From Clavulina sp. PMI_390 (taxonomy: Eukaryota > Basidiomycota > Agaricomycetes > Cantharellales > Hydnaceae): a DNA stretch of 64,000 bases. The stretch is from positions 1 to 64,000 of the forward strand of contig WIDE01000020.1 of assembly GCA_015039315.1 (NCBI GenBank). The letters are read 5' to 3'. Both the position numbers and the translations under genes were made by a program. Below, in pieces: positions 9,055 to 18,926 of this stretch. How positions within the stretch are numbered: the first letter of the stretch is position 1; every line of letters begins with the position of its first letter. The notes beneath the pieces are model-generated. The model saw only the letters and a list, made by a program, of their open reading frames with translations, ran no database searches and was not told where the DNA came from.

Positions 9055-11278
9055 ATGCGCGCTGCCACCTCTGTCGCTCTTATTGCCCTCCTCGCTGCTC
9101 CTGCCTTCGCTGCCCCCATCTCGTCCGCCCCCGTTGAAGAGGAACCTAGCATCACGACCCAGGTTATCTCTTCCGCCGCTGGTGGTGCGGCATCCGGGGC
9201 TGTTGGAAACCTCTTGACCAAGGTCAGTGTTGGATTTCAAAGGTGTGCCTGCGCGGTAGAGTCTGATAATTTTCCGCCACATCCTATAGATCGAAAGTCT
9301 CTTCCGCCGCGACTTCGATGAGCGCTCCACTGGTGCTCTCACCAACATCATCAAGCAGGCCCAGACCCTCTCTACCTCGGACAAGGCAACCGTCAAGACT
9401 GCTCTCATGAACAAGATTGGCACACTGCAGGGTAAGCGCGATGACTCCGAACTCGAGGCTCGTGCTCCCCTCTCCGCCACTGGCCTTGGCGGTTCGCTCC
9501 TCTCCTCGGCTGCTGGTGGGGCCGCATCCGGCCTTGTTGGTAACCTGCTCGGAGAAGTCGAGAAGCTCTTCCGCCGTGACGATTTTGAGCTGGAGGCTCG
9601 CTCTCCTCTCTCCTCTGCCCCAGTCGAGGAGGAACCTAGCATTACCACCCAAGTCATTTCGTCCGCTGCCGGTGGTGCCGCGTCTGGTGCGGTGGGAAAC
9701 CTCCTCAGCAAGGTGAGTTCCCTTGTCTGCCCATCAACTACCAAATACAAACTCATCGTATCTCTGTCTATAGCTCGAGAGCCTGTTCAGGCGTGATCTC
9801 GATGAGCGCTCTGCTGGTGCTCTCACCAACATCGTCAAGCAGGCCCAGACTCTCTCCGCTTCTGATAAGGCCACCGTCAAGACCGCACTCATGAACAAGA
9901 TCAGCACCTTGAAGAACAAGCGCGAACTCGAGGCTCGCGCTCCTCTCTCAGCCACTGGCCTTGGAGGCTCCATCATTTCCTCTGCTGCTGGCGGTGCCGC
10001 TTCTGGCCTTGTTGGTAATCTTCTGGGTGAGGTTGAGAAACTCTTCAGGCGCGATCTCGACGAGCGCTCTGCCGGTGCTCTTACCAACATTGTCAAGCAA
10101 GCCCAGACCCTTTCTGCTTCTGACAAGGCTACCGTCAAGACAGCCCTCATGAACAAGATCAGCACACTGAAGAACAAGCGTGATGATAACGAGCTTGAGG
10201 CCCGCGCTCCTCTCTCAGCCACTGGTCTTGGAGGCTCCATCATCTCCTCTGCCGCCGGTGGTGCCGCTTCTGGCCTCGTCGGTAACCTGCTCGGAGAAGT
10301 CGAGAAGCTCTTCCGCCGCGATGACTTCGAGCTCGAGGCCCGCGCTCCTCTCTCGGCCACTGGCCTTGGAGGTTCCATCATCTCCTCTGCCGCCGGTGGT
10401 GCCGCTTCTGGCCTCGTCGGCAACCTGCTCGGAGAGGTCGAGAAGCTCTTCCGCCGCGACGATGCTGAGCTCGAGGCCCGTGCTGGGCTCGGGGGTGCCA
10501 TCGCTTCCTCCGTTGCGGGCGGCGCTGCATCCGGGCTTGTGGGCAACCTTCTCGGCGAGGTTCGTGTTTCATTCTCTCACTCTCATTGCATCGATGTACT
10601 GACTTATTGATGACCTAGATTGAGAGCTTCTTCAAGCGTGATGAGTTCGAACTAGAGGCCCGCGCTCCCCTCTCGTCCTCTAGCCTTGGGGGTTCCCTCC
10701 TTTCCTCCGCTGCAGGCGGCGCTGCCTCCGGTCTTGTTGGCAACCTTCTCGGGGAGGTCGAGAAACTCTTCCGTCGTGGTGTCACTGACGTTCATGACGA
10801 GGAGCTCTACGTCAAGCGCGATGTCAGCTCCATCAGCACCATCATCAAGCAGGCCCAGACGCTCTCTGCTTCCGACAAGGCGACCGTCAAGAATGCCCTG
10901 ATGACCAAGATCGGCACTCTCCAGACTCCCTCCAAGCGTCTGTCGGGTAGCGGAGCTGTTGGCACCGCCCTTGGTGGCCTCGCCTCCGTTGGCGCCAACT
11001 CGGTCGTCAGCGGGCTCCTCAGCTCCATCGAGAGCCTGTTCAAGCGTGACGAGTTCGAGCTTGAGGCCCGCGCTCCTCTCTCAGCCACTGGCCTTGGTGG
11101 TTCGCTTCTCTCATCAGCTGCGGGTGGTGCCGCCTCTGGCCTGGTTGGCAACTTGCTCAGCGAGGTTGAGAGCCTCTTCCGCCGCTCCGATGAGTTCGAG
11201 TACGTTTATTCTCTTCATCCTCATACAAACCAGCTCCTGATGATCTTTCCCCCTTCTAGGATCAACGACCTTGATTAA
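9055..11278 (+). CDS. Secreted repeat proprotein with kexin sites, copy 2 (expanded)
   Basis: Five exons (9055-9222, 9290-9712, 9774-10559, 10619-11199, 11260-11278) give 658 residues. The signal peptide (MRAATSVALIALLAAPAFA) is followed by ten Gly/Ala-rich units, nine with the AGGAASG[LA]VGNLL core and one divergent, and four helical modules (QAQTLS.SDKATVKTALMNKI). Fifteen dibasic sites (FRR, FKR, NKR, GKR, VKR, SKR) would yield sixteen fragments if all are cut. Eight units start with an ELEAR motif just after the dibasic site. Introns 1-3 are phase 0 and fall inside the unit, between NLL.[KE] and [IL]ES.F, so exons are interchangeable modules. The overall design resembles fungal kexin-processed repeat proteins such as the repellent type, though the repeat sequence itself is not one I recognise. 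It is about twice the size of copy 1. Confidence 0.82.
10182..10457 (+). repeat. Two adjacent 138-bp coding repeats
   Basis: Units 10182-10319 and 10320-10457 within exon 3 of the expanded repeat gene differ at nine positions by eye, five or so of them silent third positions. Each codes one 46-residue unit from the residue after one dibasic site to the next. Confidence 0.8.
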
Positions 11279-11812
11279 GCACTTCTTCCTCATTCCAACC
11301 CCTCCGCGATTCGCTTCCTCCACGCCCTTTCTCGTTCTAACGTCCAGCCTGAAGCTCGCTCCCCTGTTTCGTTGATGATTATTCCTCTATTAAGCTTGAT
11401 TTACGCTCTCGTCCATTACGATTCTGTAGTAGAGGTGTCTGACTGGGTGGTCACGCCTTCCCCTTGTACATTTTCCCTCCATAATCCCCCCCAAACGATA
11501 TTGTCACGTTTCACTATTGTTCGAGGCGCGAAGATTTGAAGAATTTGGTGTAATCGCGGAGCGCGTGATAGGCTGCACATTGGCCAGGAAAAATAAGCAC
11601 TACGCAATTTTTATGTACAGGCTTGACAGCGACGATGTTTATTGCGTTGGGAACAAAACATCTCCATCACCATGAACTGGAAGAGGAACAGTTCTCTACA
11701 GGGATCGTCTTACACGGCACCAGAGGATCACTGAAGAACACCTTTGTCTTCAAGAACGATAGCACCTCCTGTTACATACATGTATTGTACAACGAAGCTT
11801 GGGATGAAGGCT
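11279..11812. other. Convergent intergenic spacer
   Basis: This holds the 3' untranslated sequence of the repeat gene, with the element shared with copy 1 at about 11372-11455, and the 3' end of the minus-strand F-box gene. No gene is evident. Confidence 0.5.
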
Positions 11813-13659
11813 TCAGTCAAATGAGAGAACAACGAAGCTGGTTTGCTTGCCGTTTCGGCCAGTAAGGGGATGCTTGCGGAACGCCCAAGTGCCTGAACGC
11901 GGACAGAAACCAGCACAGTCCTGGACTTCATAGTCTGCGTCTTCGGGGAAACGTGAAAACATGGCTACATCGCGAGATGGGCCCCTTCTCTCTGGACAGA
12001 CCGAAACGACAAAATTGTGGTTGTTTTCGAATCCAGGACCGGGGCGTGTATCTGTGCTGGGTGCCAGGAAGGACCAGCGTGGTTTGTATGAGCGTACTCG
12101 ATGCCACCAAGTGGAAGAGGAACTGTGGCTATCGTTTGCACCAGTGTCGGCGTCATGGCTGGAACCAGCTGGAGAGATTTGATTCCCACTTGTCGGGGCG
12201 TCCCCAGAAGGAATAGCCGATGTCGAAGTTGATGGAGCTCGAGCGTTGAGCATGGTGCTGGCAGGCATTACATCGCTCCATGAACGAATGCCCCACAGGC
12301 GCATGAGTTTGTCTGAGATGGTCGGACTCTCTTCTATATTTGGATTGAGAAGTGTCGGGCGTATATCGTTTGTTATCGAGAAGAATAGATGAGCTTTCGT
12401 CGAAGATTCGGCCCGTAAGTGAATGATGACCTCGGTAGAGGAGATGAGAACGGGAGGATACCACATAATGGCAAATCCGACCCTGTAATGGAGGTCAAAG
12501 GGATGGTAGATTTCATGGATGTCCTGCTTATCCGCAGATATCTCGGGCTCAGGACATGAGGAGAGATCAGAATGCCTCCGCTCACAGCGGCATGCGAGGA
12601 ATAGAGGGGAGAAGTGGAAAGTTAGAGCCGTTGGGTGCACAGCGACACTCACGTCGAAGGGGGTACCCGATGCAGTAAGGCACTGATAATGCAGCACTTC
12701 GATCGGTACACCATCGAAGGGAGGACTGAGGGCTATTGATCCTGTACGCCAGTTCCAAAGCTCTGGAAACTGCTGCTGGATAATGACATGGTCTCCACCG
12801 AGCTGGCAAGAAATCTGCCCTTTGGATACTGCGGCTGATTTGATAAAAGCAGAGCTGCCGCCATGTTTCCACTGAAAAACCTCTAGCTCAAACCTGGAGC
12901 CAGAGAAGTTGATTTGCGCTAGTAATGAGTCGCAGAACTTCCAGACAGAATCGCAAAAGACACCCACTCGTTACGCACGAGAACCACAAGACTCTGCTCA
13001 TCGAAGTGCCAGTTCCAGTCAAGAATAGATGGACGGAATGGATTGTAGAGTCGCAGTGAGCCGACGACGGCGGAAGCCACGGGGGTGAGCTCTTTGGCCC
13101 CACTTCCAGCCTGCATGTCCCAACAAGCTAGAGTCCATAAATCATCAGCACCACAGACACCAATAATCCAGCGTCCTCCCGACACAAGAATGGGACGGGG
13201 CAGTTCCATATTTTGTAGAATGTGGTCGGCTGGCAGCTCTTCCTCCGATAACGGAGGCCCAGTACGTGAGGGGGGGAGAAGGTGTAAGTCTGCCCGAGAG
13301 AATGATGGTGGCGTGCCGGAGGAGGCTCCAAGGAGAATCCTTTCCTTCCGGGTGGCATACTGAACAAGTTGTGCAACGTCAAGTGCTTCAAGATTCACAG
13401 CTACCTCGGGAATGAGCTCGTCGCACAACAACCGGCGAGCGGTTATTAACCATATTGACCGATTACTCAAGACCGATGCGTGCATAGACTTTGAGGTCTG
13501 AGCATGTAGGAGACCATTCGTTGAGACTGTTGGTTCTTGACGTGCTTGACGTCAGGATGTATACGACGAGCTCACCCATGATAGCCTCAGCAACGATTTA
13601 GTATCGATTAACCCAACACTAACCACATCAATCAAAACGTCTGATGGAAGTCTTTCCAT
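11813..13659 (-). CDS. F-box-like protein, minus-strand member of a divergent pair
   Basis: Three exons on the minus strand (13659-13576, 13497-12964, 12886-11813) give 563 residues. The first 45 residues form an F-box-like motif: LPSDVLIDVV at the start, then LLRLSW, then TSKSMHASVLSNRSIW, split by an intron after LSW. The remainder is a long region without zinc or kinase motifs, containing paired Trp-rich strands (WTLACWDMQAG, ELWNWRTGS) that hint at a beta-propeller. It is clearly paralogous to the plus-strand gene at 14175, including both intron positions and the C-terminal GFCPRSGTWAFRK. F-box proteins usually link substrates to SCF ubiquitin ligases; the substrate is unknown. The paralog's shared structure is the main support for the splice choices. 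Confidence 0.72.
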
Positions 13660-14174
13660 GAAGCTATTCCATTCAGGGCTTGCCCTACTTGGAGCCAAGG
13701 TTCAGCTTATGCAACCATCCTTTCTCTGTTGCCTGGCGAGACTCTCACCACGGAGTCGTGACACTTATCCAGATAAACACAGAGAGCGCAGATGCAAGAG
13801 TTCTTGTGGTCTTGTTCAAAGACCCTGAATCTGCAAGTCAGCCCGATTGGGTGTTGACGGATGTGGTTGCTGTGCTCTGTTGTTGTCGCAACTCTTGCTG
13901 CCAAAGCTCAAGTTCCAGGCGAACATCTCCACACCTGACTCATGTATCCACAACCGTATCAACACATAACCGCACGCTGCCACTAGAATTGCCCCCCACT
14001 GCTTCGTCATACAAGAGGGTTTTTCTGGCCGGCACGACGAGTGCCAAGAATATCTGGACGGGCTGGGTGCACATGTAGAGCTAGTGACACCCTCCACTCA
14101 CCAGTGCACTGGTTCCTCCTCGGCAACCGCCCCAGATAATACCAAACCCCACCCCTGACTACGTGCTCGTGCAC
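13660..14174. promoter_or_regulatory. Shared upstream region of the divergent F-box-like pair
   Basis: About 515 bp separate the two start codons. Open frames occur on both strands (for example 13680-14078 plus) but lack splice or homology support. The region most simply serves as the promoters of both genes. Confidence 0.4.
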
Positions 14175-15912
14175 ATGGCACCCATTGAGAAAACTCTCCC
14201 TGAAATTCTGCTTCATATCGCGAGTGCTGGCGCTCTTGATGTAACCTCGTTACTCAAGCTATCATGGGTGCGTCGCCCGCGGCCTGTCGCTGCAAACAAG
14301 CTATCGCGGAACTAAATGAATGAGTGCCAAACCTTTAGACATCCAAAACCATGCAATACTTGATCTTAACCAACCGAGCCCTTTGGCTCATGACCGTTCG
14401 CCGGTTGCTGGCGGATGAACAGATTCCTGAGTTTGCTACTCACTTCGCCTCCCTTGATTCGGCAGGCTTAGTCCAATATGCAACACGAACGGGAAGGTTC
14501 TTTCATAGCGCGTCTTCTCGTTTGGACACGCCCGCGCTTTTCAGCAGGGTCGAAGTGACCCTGGGATTTCAAGTACTTCCTTCACCACTCCTCATATCTG
14601 GCGATCCACCAGCCATGACGCCGCCAAACCTCAGTATTTTATCATGTGAACTTCTTCCAGGTGGTCGATTCGTCCTTGGCATCTACAGTGTGGACACTTT
14701 GTGGGTCCTCGCTTGCTGGGATCTCCGTAGAGGACGTGGAGTCAAAGGAGCCAACGATCCCTGTCTGAGCCCTACAGTATTCGCCCCCATCGGCTCAAAA
14801 AGGCTCCACGGTCCCCCTTGTCCGTCCATCGTTGATTTTTTTTGGGCGACTCAGGATAAATCCCTCATCGTTCTCCTCAAAAATGAGTGCGTTACTTCAC
14901 TCCGAGCCTCGTTCCGATCTTTAGCAACTTTGTTTTCACATGTCCTTTGTTTCATAGGTCTCAGCTTGAAATACGCAAGTGGGAATACGCGGACACTCAA
15001 ACCTTTTCCAAGGTCGCGGCCCTCCCTATACAGCGGGCCTCGTGCTCTATCGCGGGCAATCACGTATTGATCCGGCAAAATCCTTCCCAGCTGTGGAACT
15101 GGCGCACAGGAGTGTTGTCTTCTGGCTTTACCGATCCTCCGACAAACGACCCCCACCATCAGTATTTCACTGCGTCTGGTGTGCCATTCGATGTCGGAGT
15201 CTTCATACATTCTGGGACTATCAGAGCCCATTTCACCCCGCTGGTGCTTCGTTGCTGTTGCCACGAGTCACATGCGACCTTCAGTTGCCCCAAACCCGCC
15301 CTATCCGCCGACCACAAGGCCCGACGCGATATTCATTATACTTTTGTTGAGAATGCGAGGACTCCTCCATTCCACATCAACTGGAATTCAGCCGTTCGCG
15401 TTTCGCCCGCAGAAGTCATTCTCTACCTTCGTGTGAATCTCCCCTCAATACATTCCCTCCTTTTTTCTATCTCGAATGACGTGAAACCAACCTTCCTGGG
15501 TCTTGTCCAGCAGGGAACCTCGTTGGCTATGTCACGAAGCTTCATGTCTACGTGGGGGGACATGTTTTGGAGTTCCCTTTCCCCAAGACATGGTTCCCCA
15601 ACAGAGGCCAGCTCATCTAACGCTCCCCAATCCTCCACAGCTTACGATGAATCCGCCTCTGAGCCCCTGGTTCCTGGCTCGCTGCGTCTATCTCAGGAAT
15701 CCAGTTCTCAACTGGTCGTCCAAGTGCAGCCATATCAAAACGCTCCTGCCCACAATGTCGCGATCGTCGCTGCTATCCCAGAGGACGCGAACATTCTCGA
15801 CTATGAATCCTCTGGTTTCTGTCCGCGCTCAGGAACATGGGCGTTTCGGAAGTATCCATCCAACTCCCAAGATGGCAACATTGGAGCCTTCACGATTCTG
15901 TTGTATGACTGA
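14175..15912 (+). CDS. F-box-like protein, plus-strand member of a divergent pair
   Basis: Three exons (14175-14267, 14339-14890, 14965-15912) give 530 residues. The N-terminus MAPIEKTLPEILLHIA, then LLKLSW, then TSKTMQYLILTNRALW forms an F-box-like motif split by a 71-bp intron. Introns sit at the same codons as in the minus-strand paralog at 13659. Matching landmarks include VRRLLADEQIPE, WVLACWD, LWNWRTG, ASGVPFDV and GFCPRSGTWAFRK. Intron 2 was placed at TGC|GTTACT...CTCAG|CTT because that keeps the frame and aligns with the paralog. A role as an SCF substrate adaptor is inferred from the F-box only. Confidence 0.75.
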
Positions 15913-16515
15913 GGGCGCAGTATCCGCTTGTACACCAGAACAGCTTACAAGCCCTTTGGCGCGTGCATTGTTCTCTGGTGCCAGATAATCTAGATCATAC
16001 TTGTTGTCCGTGCAGTTTCAAACGCTCAAGGATGGGACAAATAGGGAATGTCAAGTCTACGCTAGAAAAGCCGTCGCTTGTGCTTGAGATTGACCTTCCT
16101 GCATTTGAACATCTATTGGTAATTTGAACCATGAGCAAGGTTCCTGATTGCTTCACAGCAAACACAACTAATCTCTATGTAAGGGAAATGAGTCACGACG
16201 CTCTTTTATCGGTTCATCTCATTTACAGCCAGCCGCTCTAATTATAGTCGCTTCTATCTTTATTTGTATACCGCCAAGACAACTACATATTTTGCAACGT
16301 CAGCACTGCGATATATTTCCGATTTCTGCTCCGGGCCTGGGAAGTGGCGCTAGTCAACATCACACTGTCTGTTGTCGATGTCACAACGATATTAGGGCAG
16401 GATTCGATCTCGTAATTACCTCGATTCCTCCTCGGCAGCTGAGATCACAACGTCTCCTTATAAGTGGTGTGCTCGTGGACCATGCACGCGCTTGTGACCT
16501 CAGTTCGATTCGAAG
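15913..16515. other. Spacer between the F-box-like gene and the xylanase
   Basis: No convincing coding sequence. The last part is the xylanase promoter, with TATAAG at 16459-16464, 52 bp or so before its ATG. Confidence 0.5.
16459..16464 (+). promoter_or_regulatory. TATA-like box of the xylanase gene
   Basis: TATAAG lies about 52-57 bp upstream of the ATG at 16516, matching the spacing of other TATA-like boxes in this window. Confidence 0.4.
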
Positions 16516-18473
16516 ATGATTTGGTCCGGAGTTCTAGCATCTGCTCTGTTTGCCTCTGGCGTTCGCGCTGTGGCAATCTATTACCAATGTATGCATGGCC
16601 GCACAGCACTAGAATTGTTGAATTGATTCTTACTATATCTTTGCTACCTTCTGGCTTAGGTGGAGTAGGCTTCCAAAGTAACGGAGGTGATTTGATGTGC
16701 TAAGGAAGGAAACTTTTCTTATAGGGCATCGGCTATACTGGCAGTACTGTTTGCGACGCGGGTCTTGTTTGCTACTACTGGAATGACTGTGAGGAGGACC
16801 CATATCCGATTCAAGACCATTGCTAAACGTTTTGCCCGGACAGACTATTCTCAATGTAGTGGTTCCCGTCTTCCTATTATGTTTTCTGCGAACTCATCAC
16901 GGATGCTGTAGGTTTACCGGCCAGCACAACAGCAACAACAACTTCAACCACCACTACCACTGCTACCACTACTTCCACATCAACCTCAGCCTCCTCAACG
17001 GCGTCTGGTCTCAAGGGACTGAATCTTCTTGCTCGAGCTCATGGTCGATACTTCGGTACCGCCACGGATGCCATCTGGAGCAACACTGATGCCGCCTACC
17101 AAGCTATCACTGGAAAGTAAGAAAATAGAACTCGAGGCAACCAAACCAGTAACTGAATCTCATCTCGCTCATCAGCTCATCAGAATTTGGCTTCTTGACT
17201 CCAGGTAAGACACTTATCGGAATATTCATGATAGTATCGCGAGAGGCTCACAATAGATTAGGGAATGCGATGAAATGGGATACGACTGAACCCGTTCAGG
17301 ACGAGTTTTCCTTTACCAACGCTGACTATACCGTTGCTTGGGCCCATAATCACTCCCAGACCGTCCGAGGCCATAACTTCGGTAAGTCCTTTGCGCGCGA
17401 ATAACGCTTTTGGAGTACTCAACGATCTACAGTTTGGGCTAGCCAGCTTCCCAGGTGGGAAAATCTGGTAGTACCTCACCTCTTTCGTAAATCACTGATG
17501 TATCGTATTCTCCAACTAGTTGGGTCTCGAATGGTGGATTCGACAATGCTACTCTGATCGCCATCCTTGAAAACCATATCAACACTGAGGCCAGTCATTT
17601 CGCTGGGGAAGTCCGCTCCTGGGACGTCATCAACGAGCCGTTCAATGATGATGGTGAGTGACGCCTCGACTGGAGCTAAAGTAATTGTTCTGATGGAGAA
17701 TGCTTTTGCGCTCCTGCTCTTAGGAACGTGGGTTAGCGATGTTTGGTACAACACTATTGGCCCGGCCTTCGTCCCGATCGCTCTAGGATTTGCCCACGCT
17801 GCCGATCCTAACGCCAAGCTTTATATCAATGGTTCGTATGATTGCTTGTGAGCTGTTCGCTCACTCTCACTCATCTATGATTGTCAAGATTACAATATTG
17901 AATGGAGCGGAACAAAGAGCGATGCGCTTTACAACCTAAGTGTCTCTCTCCTCGAACAAGGCGCTCCCCTCCATGGTATCGGGTTCGAGGGTCATCTCAT
18001 CCTCAACGAGTTCTATCGAACATTTGAAGACAACTTCCAGCGATTCGGGGATCTTGGGCTTGAACTCGCGATTACTGAGCTCGACATCCGCTTCGAGCTC
18101 CCATCCACGGATACCCTTCTGAGCGAGCAGGCCGAGAACTACGCTTACGTCGTCAACTCTTGTCTGGCTGTGGCTCAGTGCATCGGTATCACCACTTGGG
18201 ACACATCCGATGACTATAGCTGGTACGTTAATTATTACTCTCCAACCTTTGGATTCAGCACTTCATATCTGAAACTTCCGCTTCAGGATCCCGAGTGTCT
18301 TCGCAGGATACGGAGATGCGTTGTTGTTCGACTCGAACAAGCAGCCCAAACCCGCGTATTACGCTGTGGCTGCAGCCCTCGCGAACGCTACTGTGACCGG
18401 AGTAAGTGCCTCTACACACCAAAATATCTTGGATTCATGCTAATGGACCACTATGCAGCCGTATACGGGATAG
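16516..18473 (+). CDS. GH10 endo-1,4-beta-xylanase with N-terminal CBM1
   Basis: This enzyme hydrolyses xylan outside the cell. Thirteen exons (16516-16588, 16660-16664, 16725-16788, 16844-16855, 16912-17116, 17176-17204, 17262-17381, 17433-17454, 17520-17653, 17724-17831, 17889-18222, 18287-18401, 18459-18473) give 411 residues. A signal peptide (MIWSGVLASALFASGVRA) precedes a fungal cellulose-binding module (YYQCGGIGYTGSTVC ... NDYYSQC), a Thr/Ser-rich linker and a GH10 catalytic domain starting GRYFGTATD. The acid/base glutamate is in WDVINEPFNDDG and the nucleophile in AITELDIR. The CBM1 reads correctly only if a 5-base exon and a 12-base exon are included. The C-terminus is short, ending PYTG. 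Confidence in the family is very high; exon edges come from frame and motif continuity. Confidence 0.9.
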
Positions 18474-18926
18474 AATGTAGACATAGCACTTTGATTGCCC
18501 TCTCAAATTACATCGCTTCTTGGGAAAAGGAGCGGATAGCGAGGAGTGTGAAGTGGGTATCAGAAATGTTTAGCTTATGATAGGCAACCGTGAACTGTAA
18601 AAAAAAGGGGGGGTTGAGTGAATTTGAGGTGAAGAGAGCTGGAGAAACCCAATGCTTACATTATTTGGACCTTCTCCGAGTGGGGTCTCAGGCTCTCCTC
18701 CAGCTTGCATAATGTCAATCTGTGGCCGGGAACGTTAGCCACGTCCAATAACGGAGATGCGCACCCATACCATAAGAGAAAGCCTTTTCGCAGTTATTTC
18801 CTGTTGGTCTTTGACATTCTCCGGTAGATCTTCTGTAACAAGCTCAACGCACTTGAGTAGCGCTCCAGTCAAAGGTGATAGGAGAACGAATGACCCTAAT
18901 GAGCGCCTGAGTTCGACAACGGAGCA
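18474..18926. other. Convergent spacer between the xylanase and an unknown gene
   Basis: This is 3' untranslated sequence for both neighbours, with an A/G homopolymer tract at about 18599-18612. No gene is seen. Confidence 0.5.

Noticed and set aside
9046..10546. Two long antisense open frames (9046-9756 and 9734-10546, minus strand) over the repeat gene
   Set aside because: They mirror the repeats on the plus strand, have Arg/Ala/Ser-biased composition, no signal peptide or splice logic, and arise because the repeated codons rarely produce antisense stops.
9055..11278. A CRISPR-like or satellite reading of the regularly spaced repeats
   Set aside because: The repeats are in frame, diverge mainly at silent positions and are interrupted by phase-0 introns, so they are coding.
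6639..11278. The repeat genes as hydrophobins
   Set aside because: Hydrophobins have eight cysteines; these proteins have essentially none.
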